Positions 1 through 6,634 of a DNA stretch of 10,189 bases are shown piece by piece. Every line of letters starts with the position of its first letter. The first letter of the stretch is position 1. The notes below the pieces were generated by a model, which saw only the letters and a program-made list of their open reading frames with translations, ran no database searches and had not been told where the DNA came from. A program made the position numbers and the translations under genes. Source of the stretch: Bacteroidota bacterium (lineage in GTDB: Bacteria > Bacteroidota > Bacteroidia > Chitinophagales > Chitinophagaceae); the NCBI GenBank assembly GCA_023423285.1, contig JAFAFV010000246.1, positions 1 to 10,189 on the forward strand, written 5' to 3'.

Positions 1-2855
1 GGGTTTAATACCATGCGGCTTACAGGATCATTCATCTGGAACACCACGGGATCAAGTTTGCCCACAATTTTCTGGTCTTGGTTATCAGGGAAGCTGTCAG
101 CCCCTGTATAATCGGCCCAGTTAAAACGGCGCACTTTAAACGGACAGTTATTGGCGCAATACCTTGTACCTATACAACGGTTATAAGCCATTTGGTTAAT
201 GCCTTCTTCGCTGTGGTTGGTTGCGGCTACCGGGCACACGTTCTCACAGGGGGCGTTATCGCAGTGCTGGCACAGCATGGGCTGAAAAACCACACCTTTC
301 AGATTATCAGGATTGTTTTCATCGCTCACAAAGTAGCGGTCAATGCGCAGCCAGTGCATGTCATGGTAGCGCAGCACCTCTGCTTTGCCTACCACCGGCA
401 CGTTGTTTTCAGCATGACAGGCCACTACACAGGCGTTACAGCCGGTGCAGGCATTCATATCTATGTTCATGCCCCACTTAATGCCAGGCATTTCATGCAC
501 ACCATACAGCGTACCTTCTTTGCGAAAATCATTGGTATTTTTTGCGTATGTCTGCACAAGGTGGTCGCGCCATTCTTTTATTTCGTTGGGGTTTTGCCTG
601 TAAGTAGCCAGGGTGGTTTCCCTCAGCACTTCAATACGGCCCTCGTAGGAATTGTGTATTTGTGTTTGTGCTATTTTTTCTTTTCTGCCGGCGTCGCTGA
701 TGGTTACGTTGGGTGCTATATAGCTAACCGTAGTACCGTTGAATGATGCGAACGGGAAAGTGTTTATGCCAATACCTGCTGCGGTGCGGCCCAGTTTTTC
801 GCTGCGCCCGTAGCCTACGGCTATTGCTATGGTATTCGCGTTCATACCCGGAATCACGAGCACCGGAAGTTCTATACTTTTATTTCCGCTTTGTATTTTA
901 ATTACCGGCTTTTGCGGGTAATATTCGTAATCAACACCTTTATAATCAATGCCTAGTTCATCCGCTTTTTTCATGGAGATCAATGCGTAGTTGCCCCAGG
1001 TAGCACTCGATACGGGATCGGGTGTTTCCTGCAGCCAGGGATTTAGAGCCCCTTCGCCTGCACCAATGGTTACTTTTTCGTAAAGTACCAGTTCGTCTTT
1101 TCCTCCTGCGGGGTATGCTGCTATAGCGGTGGTTGCCACATCTAAACCACCAACACCACTCGTTGTAGTTGCTGTTGCTGTGCTAACGCCGCCGGTTGTT
1201 TCGGTAAATCCTTTCTGCAGTGCTTCTTTGTAGGCATTTTCACCTAGCCTGTCTGTCCAAAACTGCCTGAAAAACTCTTCGTATGTACCACCTGTTGAAG
1301 TGGAAGGAACAGCTGTAACTGTCATAGTCACAGAATCGCCTGTAGCTGCAGTGGGCCTTGCTGCCAGACTGGTTAGGCCGCCAAATTTCAGCAACGAATC
1401 CTGGAAAGCCCTTGTTTTAAACAACGGGTTGATGGTAGGCTGAATAAAGCTTACCACGCCTGCAATCGGCTCAGCATCGCCCCAGCTCTCTAAAAAGTGG
1501 TGAGAAGGGATGATGTATTTACACTCCTGGGTGGTTTCGTCCATCCTTTCACAAAAAGAAACCGTAGTACGCACTTTCGCAAGCGCTGCTTTCACCCTAA
1601 CGCCGTCAAAGTAATCGTATACCGGGTTGGCGCCGTAAACCAGTAAAGCGCCTATCTGCCCGCCTTCCATTTGTACCAGCAGGTCTGCAAAATCCTTATC
1701 TATTCCCTTACGGGTATTGTTGCTTTTATTAAAATCAATGATAGTACCATAAGCACCTATTGCATTGTTAATGGCATTTACCACCACCTGAATATTAGCG
1801 TCGTTGCTGCCGCACATTACCACGCCACGGCCCTGCGCAGTTTTAAGCTCGTTGGCTACTTTGGCAATGCCTGCGTTTAGTTTTGCATCGGCAATAGCGG
1901 GTGCTGACGTGCCTCCGCCTACAGCGGCTAATAAAGCCAGCGCCACGGCGCCTGTTTGAGATGGCCTGTGTGTAAAACGCTCATCAGCGCTGGACCCCGT
2001 CATGCTTAGAAATCCTTCAAACTGATAGTGTTTGCTCATTTTGGGAGCTTTCTCATCAATTCTACGGCCTTTTGCATAAGCGGCGGCCTGACCAATCGGA
2101 TCCAGCCAGGTTCCAAGAAAATCTGCCCCCAGGCTTACGATCACTTCCGCAACCGCAAGGTTATAAGTAGGTAATTTTCTTCCAAAACCTGAAGCCTCAT
2201 TGGCCAGCAGCATGCCGCTGTAGCTAACCGCATCGTATTGTACGTGCCGTAAGTTTGGATATTTAGCTATAATATCTAATGTGGAAGGTGAGTTGATGGT
2301 GCTGGTAAGCAACACCACGTTGCCCGCAGCAGACAGTTCTTTTTGTATAGCGCTGTCGAGTTCTTCAAAAGTAGCTTCTTCGTGCCTGCTGCCGCCTTTT
2401 TTCATGGGGAAACGCAACCTGTGCGTATCATAAAGATCTAAAACAGATGCCTGAACTCTCGCAGAAGTACCGCCACCGGTATACGAAACGGCGTTTCCTT
2501 CAATTTTAATAGGGCGCCCGTCTCTTACTTTTGCCACAATAGGCACTGCATCGCCACCCTGCACATATGTGGTGGCATAATATTTTGCCTCACCGGGTAC
2601 CAGGTTTTCTGGTTTATAGCCATATGGTATGGCTTCGCGCACCCTTGTTTTACAGCCTGCGGCCAAGGCTGCCGCTGCCGTGCTAAAGCCTAAATATTTT
2701 AAAAAGTCTCTCCGGGGAGCTTTTGCGTCTAACAATCCTTTATCGTCGAAACTTTCAAAAGGCAGTTCATCCCGAAACTCATCACGATTTCTTTTTTGAA
2801 CCTCGTCAGTATTATTTAGTTCTCCGAAACCCTGCCAGTATTTTTTTTGGCTCAT
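1..2855 (-). CDS. actB: Alternative complex III iron-sulfur subunit ActB (molybdopterin-oxidoreductase-like plus ferredoxin domain), 3' end beyond window
   Basis: About 951 codons are visible with no stop; the C-terminus lies beyond base 1. ActB is the periplasmic electron-transfer subunit of alternative complex III, the menaquinol-oxidising respiratory complex that replaces cytochrome bc1 in many Bacteroidota. The protein opens MSQKKYWQGFGEL, then has a twin-arginine motif (RRDFLK, R48-R49), an Ala-rich stretch and a lipobox-like LAAGC (C68). A long molybdopterin-oxidoreductase-like region follows; in known ActB this domain carries no Mo cofactor. The C-terminal ferredoxin part has C803/C806/C809/C813, then C862/C865/C870/C874, then C894, C900 and C904 with Thr897 where a fourth Cys would sit, which fits a [3Fe-4S] site. 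The remaining cluster ligands are expected past the edge. The visible sequence ends at SRMVLNP. Two Thr/Ser/Gly-rich stretches (about residues 502-522 and 551-570) look like variable loops. It starts 74 bp after actA stops and is probably co-transcribed with it. Family call is firm; gene symbol follows the Act nomenclature. Confidence 0.93.
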   Translation of the reverse strand, partial: MSQKKYWQGFGELNNTDEVQKRNRDEFRDELPFESFDDKGLLDAKAPRRDFLKYLGFSTAAAALAAGCKTRVREAIPYGYKPENLVPGEAKYYATTYVQGGDAVPIVAKVRDGRPIKIEGNAVSYTGGGTSARVQASVLDLYDTHRLRFPMKKGGSRHEEATFEELDSAIQKELSAAGNVVLLTSTINSPSTLDIIAKYPNLRHVQYDAVSYSGMLLANEASGFGRKLPTYNLAVAEVIVSLGADFLGTWLDPIGQAAAYAKGRRIDEKAPKMSKHYQFEGFLSMTGSSADERFTHRPSQTGAVALALLAAVGGGTSAPAIADAKLNAGIAKVANELKTAQGRGVVMCGSNDANIQVVVNAINNAIGAYGTIIDFNKSNNTRKGIDKDFADLLVQMEGGQIGALLVYGANPVYDYFDGVRVKAALAKVRTTVSFCERMDETTQECKYIIPSHHFLESWGDAEPIAGVVSFIQPTINPLFKTRAFQDSLLKFGGLTSLAARPTAATGDSVTMTVTAVPSTSTGGTYEEFFRQFWTDRLGENAYKEALQKGFTETTGGVSTATATTTSGVGGLDVATTAIAAYPAGGKDELVLYEKVTIGAGEGALNPWLQETPDPVSSATWGNYALISMKKADELGIDYKGVDYEYYPQKPVIKIQSGNKSIELPVLVIPGMNANTIAIAVGYGRSEKLGRTAAGIGINTFPFASFNGTTVSYIAPNVTISDAGRKEKIAQTQIHNSYEGRIEVLRETTLATYRQNPNEIKEWRDHLVQTYAKNTNDFRKEGTLYGVHEMPGIKWGMNIDMNACTGCNACVVACHAENNVPVVGKAEVLRYHDMHWLRIDRYFVSDENNPDNLKGVVFQPMLCQHCDNAPCENVCPVAATNHSEEGINQMAYNRCIGTRYCANNCPFKVRRFNWADYTGADSFPDNQDQKIVGKLDPVVFQMNDPVSRMVLN

Positions 2856-2929
2856 CTATTTTGATTTGAAAATTTTAAAATTTATGCTTTGAACCAATTC
2901 AAGGGATTATTTCCCATTGTTTCAATCAA
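2856..2929 (-). other. Short actA-actB intergenic spacer
   Basis: This 74-bp AT-rich gap separates the actA stop from the actB start. It contains small inverted repeats (GGGA/TCCC around a 5-nt loop, and TTGAA/TTCAA) but no convincing terminator. A TAAATTTT at the actB-proximal end is one base off the Bacteroidota -7 box, with a TTG only 15 bp upstream, so an internal promoter is possible but weak. Read-through from actA is the simpler reading. Confidence 0.4.
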
Positions 2930-4270
2930 TTAATAGTGACATTTTTGGCACTCTAGGCCACCAATATCCTTTACTGTTACGCTATCCATTTTGCCCGACT
3001 TGATGTCGTTATGAAATTTTTCGTAAATGCTGTAAAATTTATTTCCGCTTGTTGAATCTACGTTGAAGTTTACTTTAGTGTCTCTGTGGCAGTTTACACA
3101 CCAGCCCATGCTTAGCTCGCTAAACTGTTTTACTTCGTCCATGCCGGTAATTTCACCGTGGCAGGTTTGACACTGGATATTGCCTACGCGAATGTGCTGG
3201 CTGTGGTTAAAGTAAACGTGGTCTGGCAGGTTGTGTATTTTTACCCAGGGAATGGGCTTGGCTTTAGTGGGATCCCATGCTTCCGGATCGGTAGGATCAA
3301 AGCCAGCAAATTTGTAAAGTTTTTGAATTTCTGCAGTACCGTCTACCTGGTTGCCACGCGAATCGAACAATGGCTCGCCATTGTATTTCTGAATAGTTTT
3401 ATGACAGTTGATACACACATTGGTAGATGGTATAGCTGCCGTTTTACTTTCCCAGGCATTGCTGTGGCAATACAAACAATTGATCTGGTTGATGCCCGCG
3501 TGCACCTTGTGCGAGAAAAATATTGGCTGAACCGGCTGATAATCAATCTGCCTATTGATGTTGATCAAAGCCTTTGTGGTAAGATAACCGCCAAATATAA
3601 ACAACAGAATGGCTATTGTAGCAATGTATGTTTTGTTTCTGTAAAACGGTATTTGCGGAACTTGTTTGGTATTTTCAGCTTCTCTTGTTACCCTTACAAG
3701 ATTTCTGTTGAGAAAAACAAGTACGGCCGAAACCAAAGCCAGTATTAAAGTAATGATACCAAAGATGAGTGTGTTTTGGCTATCGCTCGCCACGGGGCCT
3801 CCAGCGCTACTGCCTGCTGCTGCTGCGCCACCTGCGCCATCCAAATTGCCGGTATATTTGGCATCAATGTATGCGAGTATATTATCTATTTGAGTATCTG
3901 TAAGATCATCAAAAGTGTTCATTACAGTAGGGCTGATTTTTGATACCTCTACCGCCTTAGGATAACCCGATGCTGTTAGCTTAACGTTATTTCTGATCCA
4001 CTCATGAAGTTTGTCTTTTTCTTCCCACTGGGCTTCCACACCTCCGAGTGCCGGGCCGGTACTGTTGCTTTTCATGTCGCCCGAGTGGCAGGCCTGGCAT
4101 TTAGTAACGTAAAGCGTTTTGCCTTCTTCTATTCCGGCGTTGCCGCCGCCAGCACCTGAAGCTGCTGCGGTACTGTCTTGCGCAAACGAACTTAATGAAA
4201 CGGCAAAAAGCGTTATTATAATAAATGTTAGCCGGTTTATAATTTGCTTATAAATTGTCATAAAACGCAT
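2930..4270 (-). CDS. actA: Alternative complex III cytochrome subunit ActA, six c-type haems (monohaem domain plus pentahaem domain)
   Basis: The 446-aa protein is the multihaem electron wire of alternative complex III, relaying electrons from quinol oxidation toward periplasmic cytochrome c or an oxidase. A signal peptide (hydrophobic about 14-30, likely cleaved after SSFA) is followed by a monohaem cytochrome c domain with CQACH (58-62) and a plausible axial Met at M117. Two membrane helices follow (about 167-187 and 213-232), with a basic intervening loop that should face the cytoplasm. The C-terminal periplasmic domain has five CxxCH sites: 265-269, 286-290, 367-371, 391-395 and 441-445, the last ending one residue before the C-terminus. 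A Gly/Ala/Ser linker (about 145-165) joins the monohaem domain to the first helix. The second Met (MTIYKQ, codon 4) is an alternative start; no Shine-Dalgarno decides between them. It is first of an operon with actB and has its own promoter upstream. Confidence 0.93.
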   Translation of the reverse strand: MRFMTIYKQIINRLTFIIITLFAVSLSSFAQDSTAAASGAGGGNAGIEEGKTLYVTKCQACHSGDMKSNSTGPALGGVEAQWEEKDKLHEWIRNNVKLTASGYPKAVEVSKISPTVMNTFDDLTDTQIDNILAYIDAKYTGNLDGAGGAAAAGSSAGGPVASDSQNTLIFGIITLILALVSAVLVFLNRNLVRVTREAENTKQVPQIPFYRNKTYIATIAILLFIFGGYLTTKALININRQIDYQPVQPIFFSHKVHAGINQINCLYCHSNAWESKTAAIPSTNVCINCHKTIQKYNGEPLFDSRGNQVDGTAEIQKLYKFAGFDPTDPEAWDPTKAKPIPWVKIHNLPDHVYFNHSQHIRVGNIQCQTCHGEITGMDEVKQFSELSMGWCVNCHRDTKVNFNVDSTSGNKFYSIYEKFHNDIKSGKMDSVTVKDIGGLECQKCHY

Positions 4271-4307
4271 GATATCTAAAATGTGGATAAAAACCTCTGA
4301 TTGGATG

Positions 4308-4340
4308 CAAAAATAAGGTTCGGAGTTAACAAAACAGCAA
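4308..4340 (-). promoter_or_regulatory. Bacteroidota-type promoter for actA
   Basis: On the minus strand a -7 box TATTTTTG (4308-4315) matches the Bacteroidota consensus TAnnTTTG exactly. A TTG at 4338-4340 lies 22 bp upstream, within the roughly 17-23 bp spacing reported for this phylum. Transcription would begin near 4301 and give a leader of about 30 nt before the actA ATG at 4270. The assignment is by consensus match only. Confidence 0.55.
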
Positions 4341-4342
4341 CA

Positions 4343-4360
4343 TTTAAAAAATTTTTTAAA
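4343..4360. repeat. 18-bp perfect A/T palindrome upstream of the actA promoter
   Basis: The sequence is TTT, six A, six T, AAA and is its own reverse complement. It sits 2 bp upstream of the putative -33 TTG of the actA promoter. An A-tract/T-tract in this place could act as an UP-like or bent-DNA element. It could also be chance in AT-rich DNA, so the functional reading is inference. Confidence 0.4.
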
Positions 4361-4456
4361 CCCTTACCAGGCTTGACTTTCAGCGGATTTCTATGTAAAA
4401 TTCAGCAATATTAAAATTAGTTTGTCATTAAAAAGTCAGCCGGTTTGAAAGGCACT

Positions 4457-4472
4457 CAGATGTTAACATCTG
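4457..4472. repeat. 16-bp perfect palindrome, candidate operator
   Basis: CAGATGTTAACATCTG reads identically on both strands with no spacer (8-bp half-sites CAGATGTT). It is of mixed composition, so less likely to be chance than an A/T run. It lies about 115 bp upstream of the putative actA -33 element and about 120 bp downstream of the lutB stop. There is no T-run beside it, so it is not a typical terminator. A dimeric regulator site is the natural guess, but the regulator is unknown. Confidence 0.45.
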
Positions 4473-4543
4473 GAATAGCAAGTATGTTTTTCAGATCCCG
4501 CATCGGCGTTCAATCATCATTTGTTAAGCAAATAACATAACCG

Positions 4544-4571
4544 GTCTTCAGTTTTAGTTTCCGTTGAAGAC
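4544..4571 (-). repeat. Weak stem-loop after the lutB-type gene
   Basis: GTCTTCA and TGAAGAC form a 7-bp stem with a 14-nt loop, starting about 22 nt beyond the lutB stop. It is not followed by a U-run on the minus strand, so it is not a classical intrinsic terminator. It might protect the 3' end of the transcript or mean nothing. Confidence 0.25.
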
Positions 4572-4593
4572 AACCTTAAACCCAAGTGCGATA

Positions 4594-5976
4594 CTAAACT
4601 TTCCCTTTATTTTTTTCCAGCCACAATTCGTTAAATGATTTTTTAGGAAAATTTAAATGGCTGCGCCCTTTCGTCCAGGCTCCACCAATAGAATTGATCA
4701 CTGCGCTTTTCACATTGCCATTGGCTACATTGATCCATTTTCTGTTAAGCATGGAAACCTTCCACATTTTCCAGGCTATTTTTTCTGTCAGCGGTGCATA
4801 CCCTTTTTCAGCAGCCTCATGGCGGTTTTCAAGCAATAATTCATGCAAATTGATTTTTACCGGACATACTTCCGTGCAGTTTCCGCAAAGTGATGAGGCA
4901 TGGCTGAGGTGCTTCCATTCTTTCATGTCTCGCAGGTGCGGCGTAATGACAGAACCGATGGGGCCGCTGTAAGTTGTATTATAGGCATGGCCTCCAATGT
5001 TTTTATAAACAGGGCAGGCATTCAGGCAGGCCCCGCAGCGAATGCAATACAAAGCCTCGCGAGCCTTTTCATTGGCGAGCAAGTTGGTGCGGCCATTATC
5101 CAATAATATGACATACATATCTTCAGGGCCATCGGTTTCGCCGGGTTGACGCGGACCGGTAACAATACTGCTGTAAGACGTGATCATTTGCCCCGTGCCA
5201 TAGGTAGAAAGTAAAGGCCAAAACAAGGCAAGATCCGTCATAGACGGAATAACTTTTTCAATGCCTGCCACCACAATATGTGTTTTGGGCATAGAGCAGC
5301 TTAGCCGTGCATTGCCTTCATTTTCAGTAATGGCGATGCCGCCGATATCTGAAATAATAAAATTGGCGCCCGTAACACCCACTTCGGCTTCGGCATATTT
5401 TTGCCGCAGTTTTTCGCGGGCCACCAGGGTTAATTTTTGAGCCGATAGGCCTGGGTCGGTTCCCAGCTTTTCTGCGAAAAGTTCTGCAATTTGCACTGCG
5501 CTCTTATGCATGGCGGGCGTTACAATATGGTAAGGTGGTTCCCCATCTAACTGCTGAATGTACTCTCCCAGGTCTGTTTCCACACTTTCAATGCCGTTTT
5601 CTTCCAGGTGCCGGTTCAGGTGAATTTCTTCGGTAACCATGCTTTTGCTTTTTACCAGCATTTTGCAGTTTTTTTCCCTGCAAATTTTAAGAATGGCTTC
5701 GTTGGCTTCGTTAGCATCATTACACCATATTACTTTAGCGCCACGCTTTGTAATAGCCGATTCAAAATTTTCGAGCATCAGATCAAGCGTTTCAATTGCT
5801 TTCCATTTCAGGTTTTTGGCACGCTCGCGGGCCAGAAAAACATCTGTAAACTGCTTTTTGCCCATGGGCACAGCAGCATTGTACCTGCCAATATTAAAAT
5901 TGATGACACTACGATGAGCACGATCAGGTGCTATAACGGCGCTTTTTTTATGAAATGTTGAGGACGATTGCGACAT
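4594..5976 (-). CDS. lutB: LutB-type lactate-utilisation iron-sulfur protein (LUD domain plus 2x[4Fe-4S])
   Basis: The 460-aa protein matches LutB/YkgF, a cytoplasmic iron-sulfur subunit of the LutABC L-lactate oxidation system, which delivers electrons from lactate to the respiratory chain. The N-terminal two thirds form a LUD domain, with VGVTGANFIISDIGGIAITE at about 199-218 and the IVTGPRQPGETDGPE segment at 271-285. A ferredoxin-like domain follows with C311/C314/C317/C321-Pro and C364/C367/C371-Pro, seven cysteines in the expected pattern. A C-terminal tail of about 80 residues contains a conserved-looking Trp-rich stretch (AWKMWKV). Length agrees with the family. The start at 5976 keeps the INFNIGRYNAA segment typical of the N-terminus and lies just downstream of a good -7 box. 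lutA and lutC, its usual neighbours, are absent from this window, so it stands alone. A role in oxidising another 2-hydroxy acid is possible. Confidence 0.88.
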   Translation of the reverse strand: MSQSSSTFHKKSAVIAPDRAHRSVINFNIGRYNAAVPMGKKQFTDVFLARERAKNLKWKAIETLDLMLENFESAITKRGAKVIWCNDANEANEAILKICREKNCKMLVKSKSMVTEEIHLNRHLEENGIESVETDLGEYIQQLDGEPPYHIVTPAMHKSAVQIAELFAEKLGTDPGLSAQKLTLVAREKLRQKYAEAEVGVTGANFIISDIGGIAITENEGNARLSCSMPKTHIVVAGIEKVIPSMTDLALFWPLLSTYGTGQMITSYSSIVTGPRQPGETDGPEDMYVILLDNGRTNLLANEKAREALYCIRCGACLNACPVYKNIGGHAYNTTYSGPIGSVITPHLRDMKEWKHLSHASSLCGNCTEVCPVKINLHELLLENRHEAAEKGYAPLTEKIAWKMWKVSMLNRKWINVANGNVKSAVINSIGGAWTKGRSHLNFPKKSFNELWLEKNKGKV

Positions 5977-5993
5977 GATACGAATTTGTAGGT

Positions 5994-6007
5994 ATTACAA
6001 ATGTAAT
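5994..6007 (-). promoter_or_regulatory. -7 box of the lutB-type gene embedded in an inverted repeat
   Basis: On the minus strand TACATTTG (5998-6005) matches the TAnnTTTG -7 consensus exactly and would give a leader of about 15 nt. It lies inside the inverted repeat ATTACA-AA-TGTAAT (5994-6007). No TTG occurs at the usual 17-23 bp upstream, so the promoter may be weak or activator-dependent. The overlap of repeat and -7 box is what a repressor operator would look like, but that is inference. Confidence 0.4.
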
Positions 6008-6037
6008 GAAACACAATGTACCCTTCGGCCGTTATAA

Positions 6038-6628
6038 TCATTTTTCATTAGCACGGTGCAGTGCTACCGCTTCAAGGGCTTCATAAAATTCTTCACCATA
6101 TTTGCGCGTGAGCGGCTCCTTTAAAAATTTATACACAGGTACTTTTAATTTTTTACCAAGCTTGCACGCGGGGCTACAGGTAATGGCGCGGGGTTCGTAA
6201 TTCAGGCGTTCATAACTGCCGTGTTTACCTTTATAGGCAATAATGGGATACAAATGGCAACTGATGGGTTTTTTCCAATTGATCTTTCCATCGTTATAAG
6301 CCTGCTCAAATGCACATTTGATCAGGCCGTTTTTTTCGCGGTAAGCATACACGCAAATTTCATTATCGCTGGGGAGGGTTGGTGTCACCCATCCAAACTC
6401 ATCATTAAATTCGTATTTGCCTTTTTTTTCTATCTGGGCAATGGCATCCGGCGTAAGGTAAGGCTTGATGGTTTCATAATGCTTATCCACCAGGGCCAGT
6501 TCTTCATCGCCCAGCGGAGCGCCGGCATCGCCTTCTTCGCAGCAGGCACCTTTGCATTTAGCCAGGTCGCACACAAACTGCTCGGAAATGATGTCGTCGC
6601 TAAGAATTTTATCGTCGATTACAATCAT
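6038..6628 (-). CDS. DUF3109 family cysteine-rich protein, function unknown
   Basis: The 196-aa protein is recognisable as DUF3109 by its N-terminus (MIVIDDKILSDDIISEQFVC), the CDLAKCKGACCEEGDAGAPL segment and the C-terminal EPLTRKYGEEFYEAL. It carries nine cysteines: C20, C25, C29, C30, C92, C105, C124, C151 and C155. The C20-x4-C-x3-CC cluster and the later SCHLYPI and CSPAC motifs resemble zinc- or iron-cluster-binding families such as YkgJ. There is no signal peptide or membrane segment, so it is probably cytoplasmic. It starts only 6 bp after the thioredoxin-like gene and ends with TGA, so it is likely the last gene of a gatB operon. No biochemical role is known to me. Metal binding is inferred from the cysteine pattern only. 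Confidence 0.85.
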   Translation of the reverse strand: MIVIDDKILSDDIISEQFVCDLAKCKGACCEEGDAGAPLGDEELALVDKHYETIKPYLTPDAIAQIEKKGKYEFNDEFGWVTPTLPSDNEICVYAYREKNGLIKCAFEQAYNDGKINWKKPISCHLYPIIAYKGKHGSYERLNYEPRAITCSPACKLGKKLKVPVYKFLKEPLTRKYGEEFYEALEAVALHRANEK

Positions 6629-6634
6629 TACTAT

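Larger units (their letters stand above)
4271..4593. other. Gene-free regulatory region between lutB-type gene and actA
   Basis: This 323-bp gap lies downstream of the lutB-type gene and upstream of actA, both on the minus strand. I see no credible coding sequence in it. It holds a good Bacteroidota-type promoter pointing into actA, an 18-bp A/T palindrome directly upstream of that promoter, a 16-bp perfect palindrome in its middle, and a 7-bp stem-loop near the lutB stop. No T-rich intrinsic terminator is evident on the minus strand after the lutB stop. The length is unusual next to the short gaps elsewhere in the window and suggests regulation of actA. Confidence 0.6.

Noticed and set aside
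78..746. Plus-strand open frame of 222 codons at the left edge
   Set aside because: It lies wholly antisense to actB, whose frame carries the conserved ferredoxin motifs here. The translation shows no recognisable domain.
1..2855. Functional molybdenum enzyme such as a formate dehydrogenase or polysulfide reductase
   Set aside because: The fusion with a C-terminal ferredoxin, the Thr897 cluster site and the adjacent multihaem ActA identify alternative complex III, whose ActB is known to lack the Mo cofactor.
3158..3748. Plus-strand open frame of 196 codons
   Set aside because: It is antisense to the pentahaem part of actA, where five CxxCH motifs prove the minus-strand frame.
4544..4571. 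Intrinsic terminator after the lutB-type gene
   Set aside because: The 7-bp stem has a long 14-nt loop and no following U-run on the minus strand.
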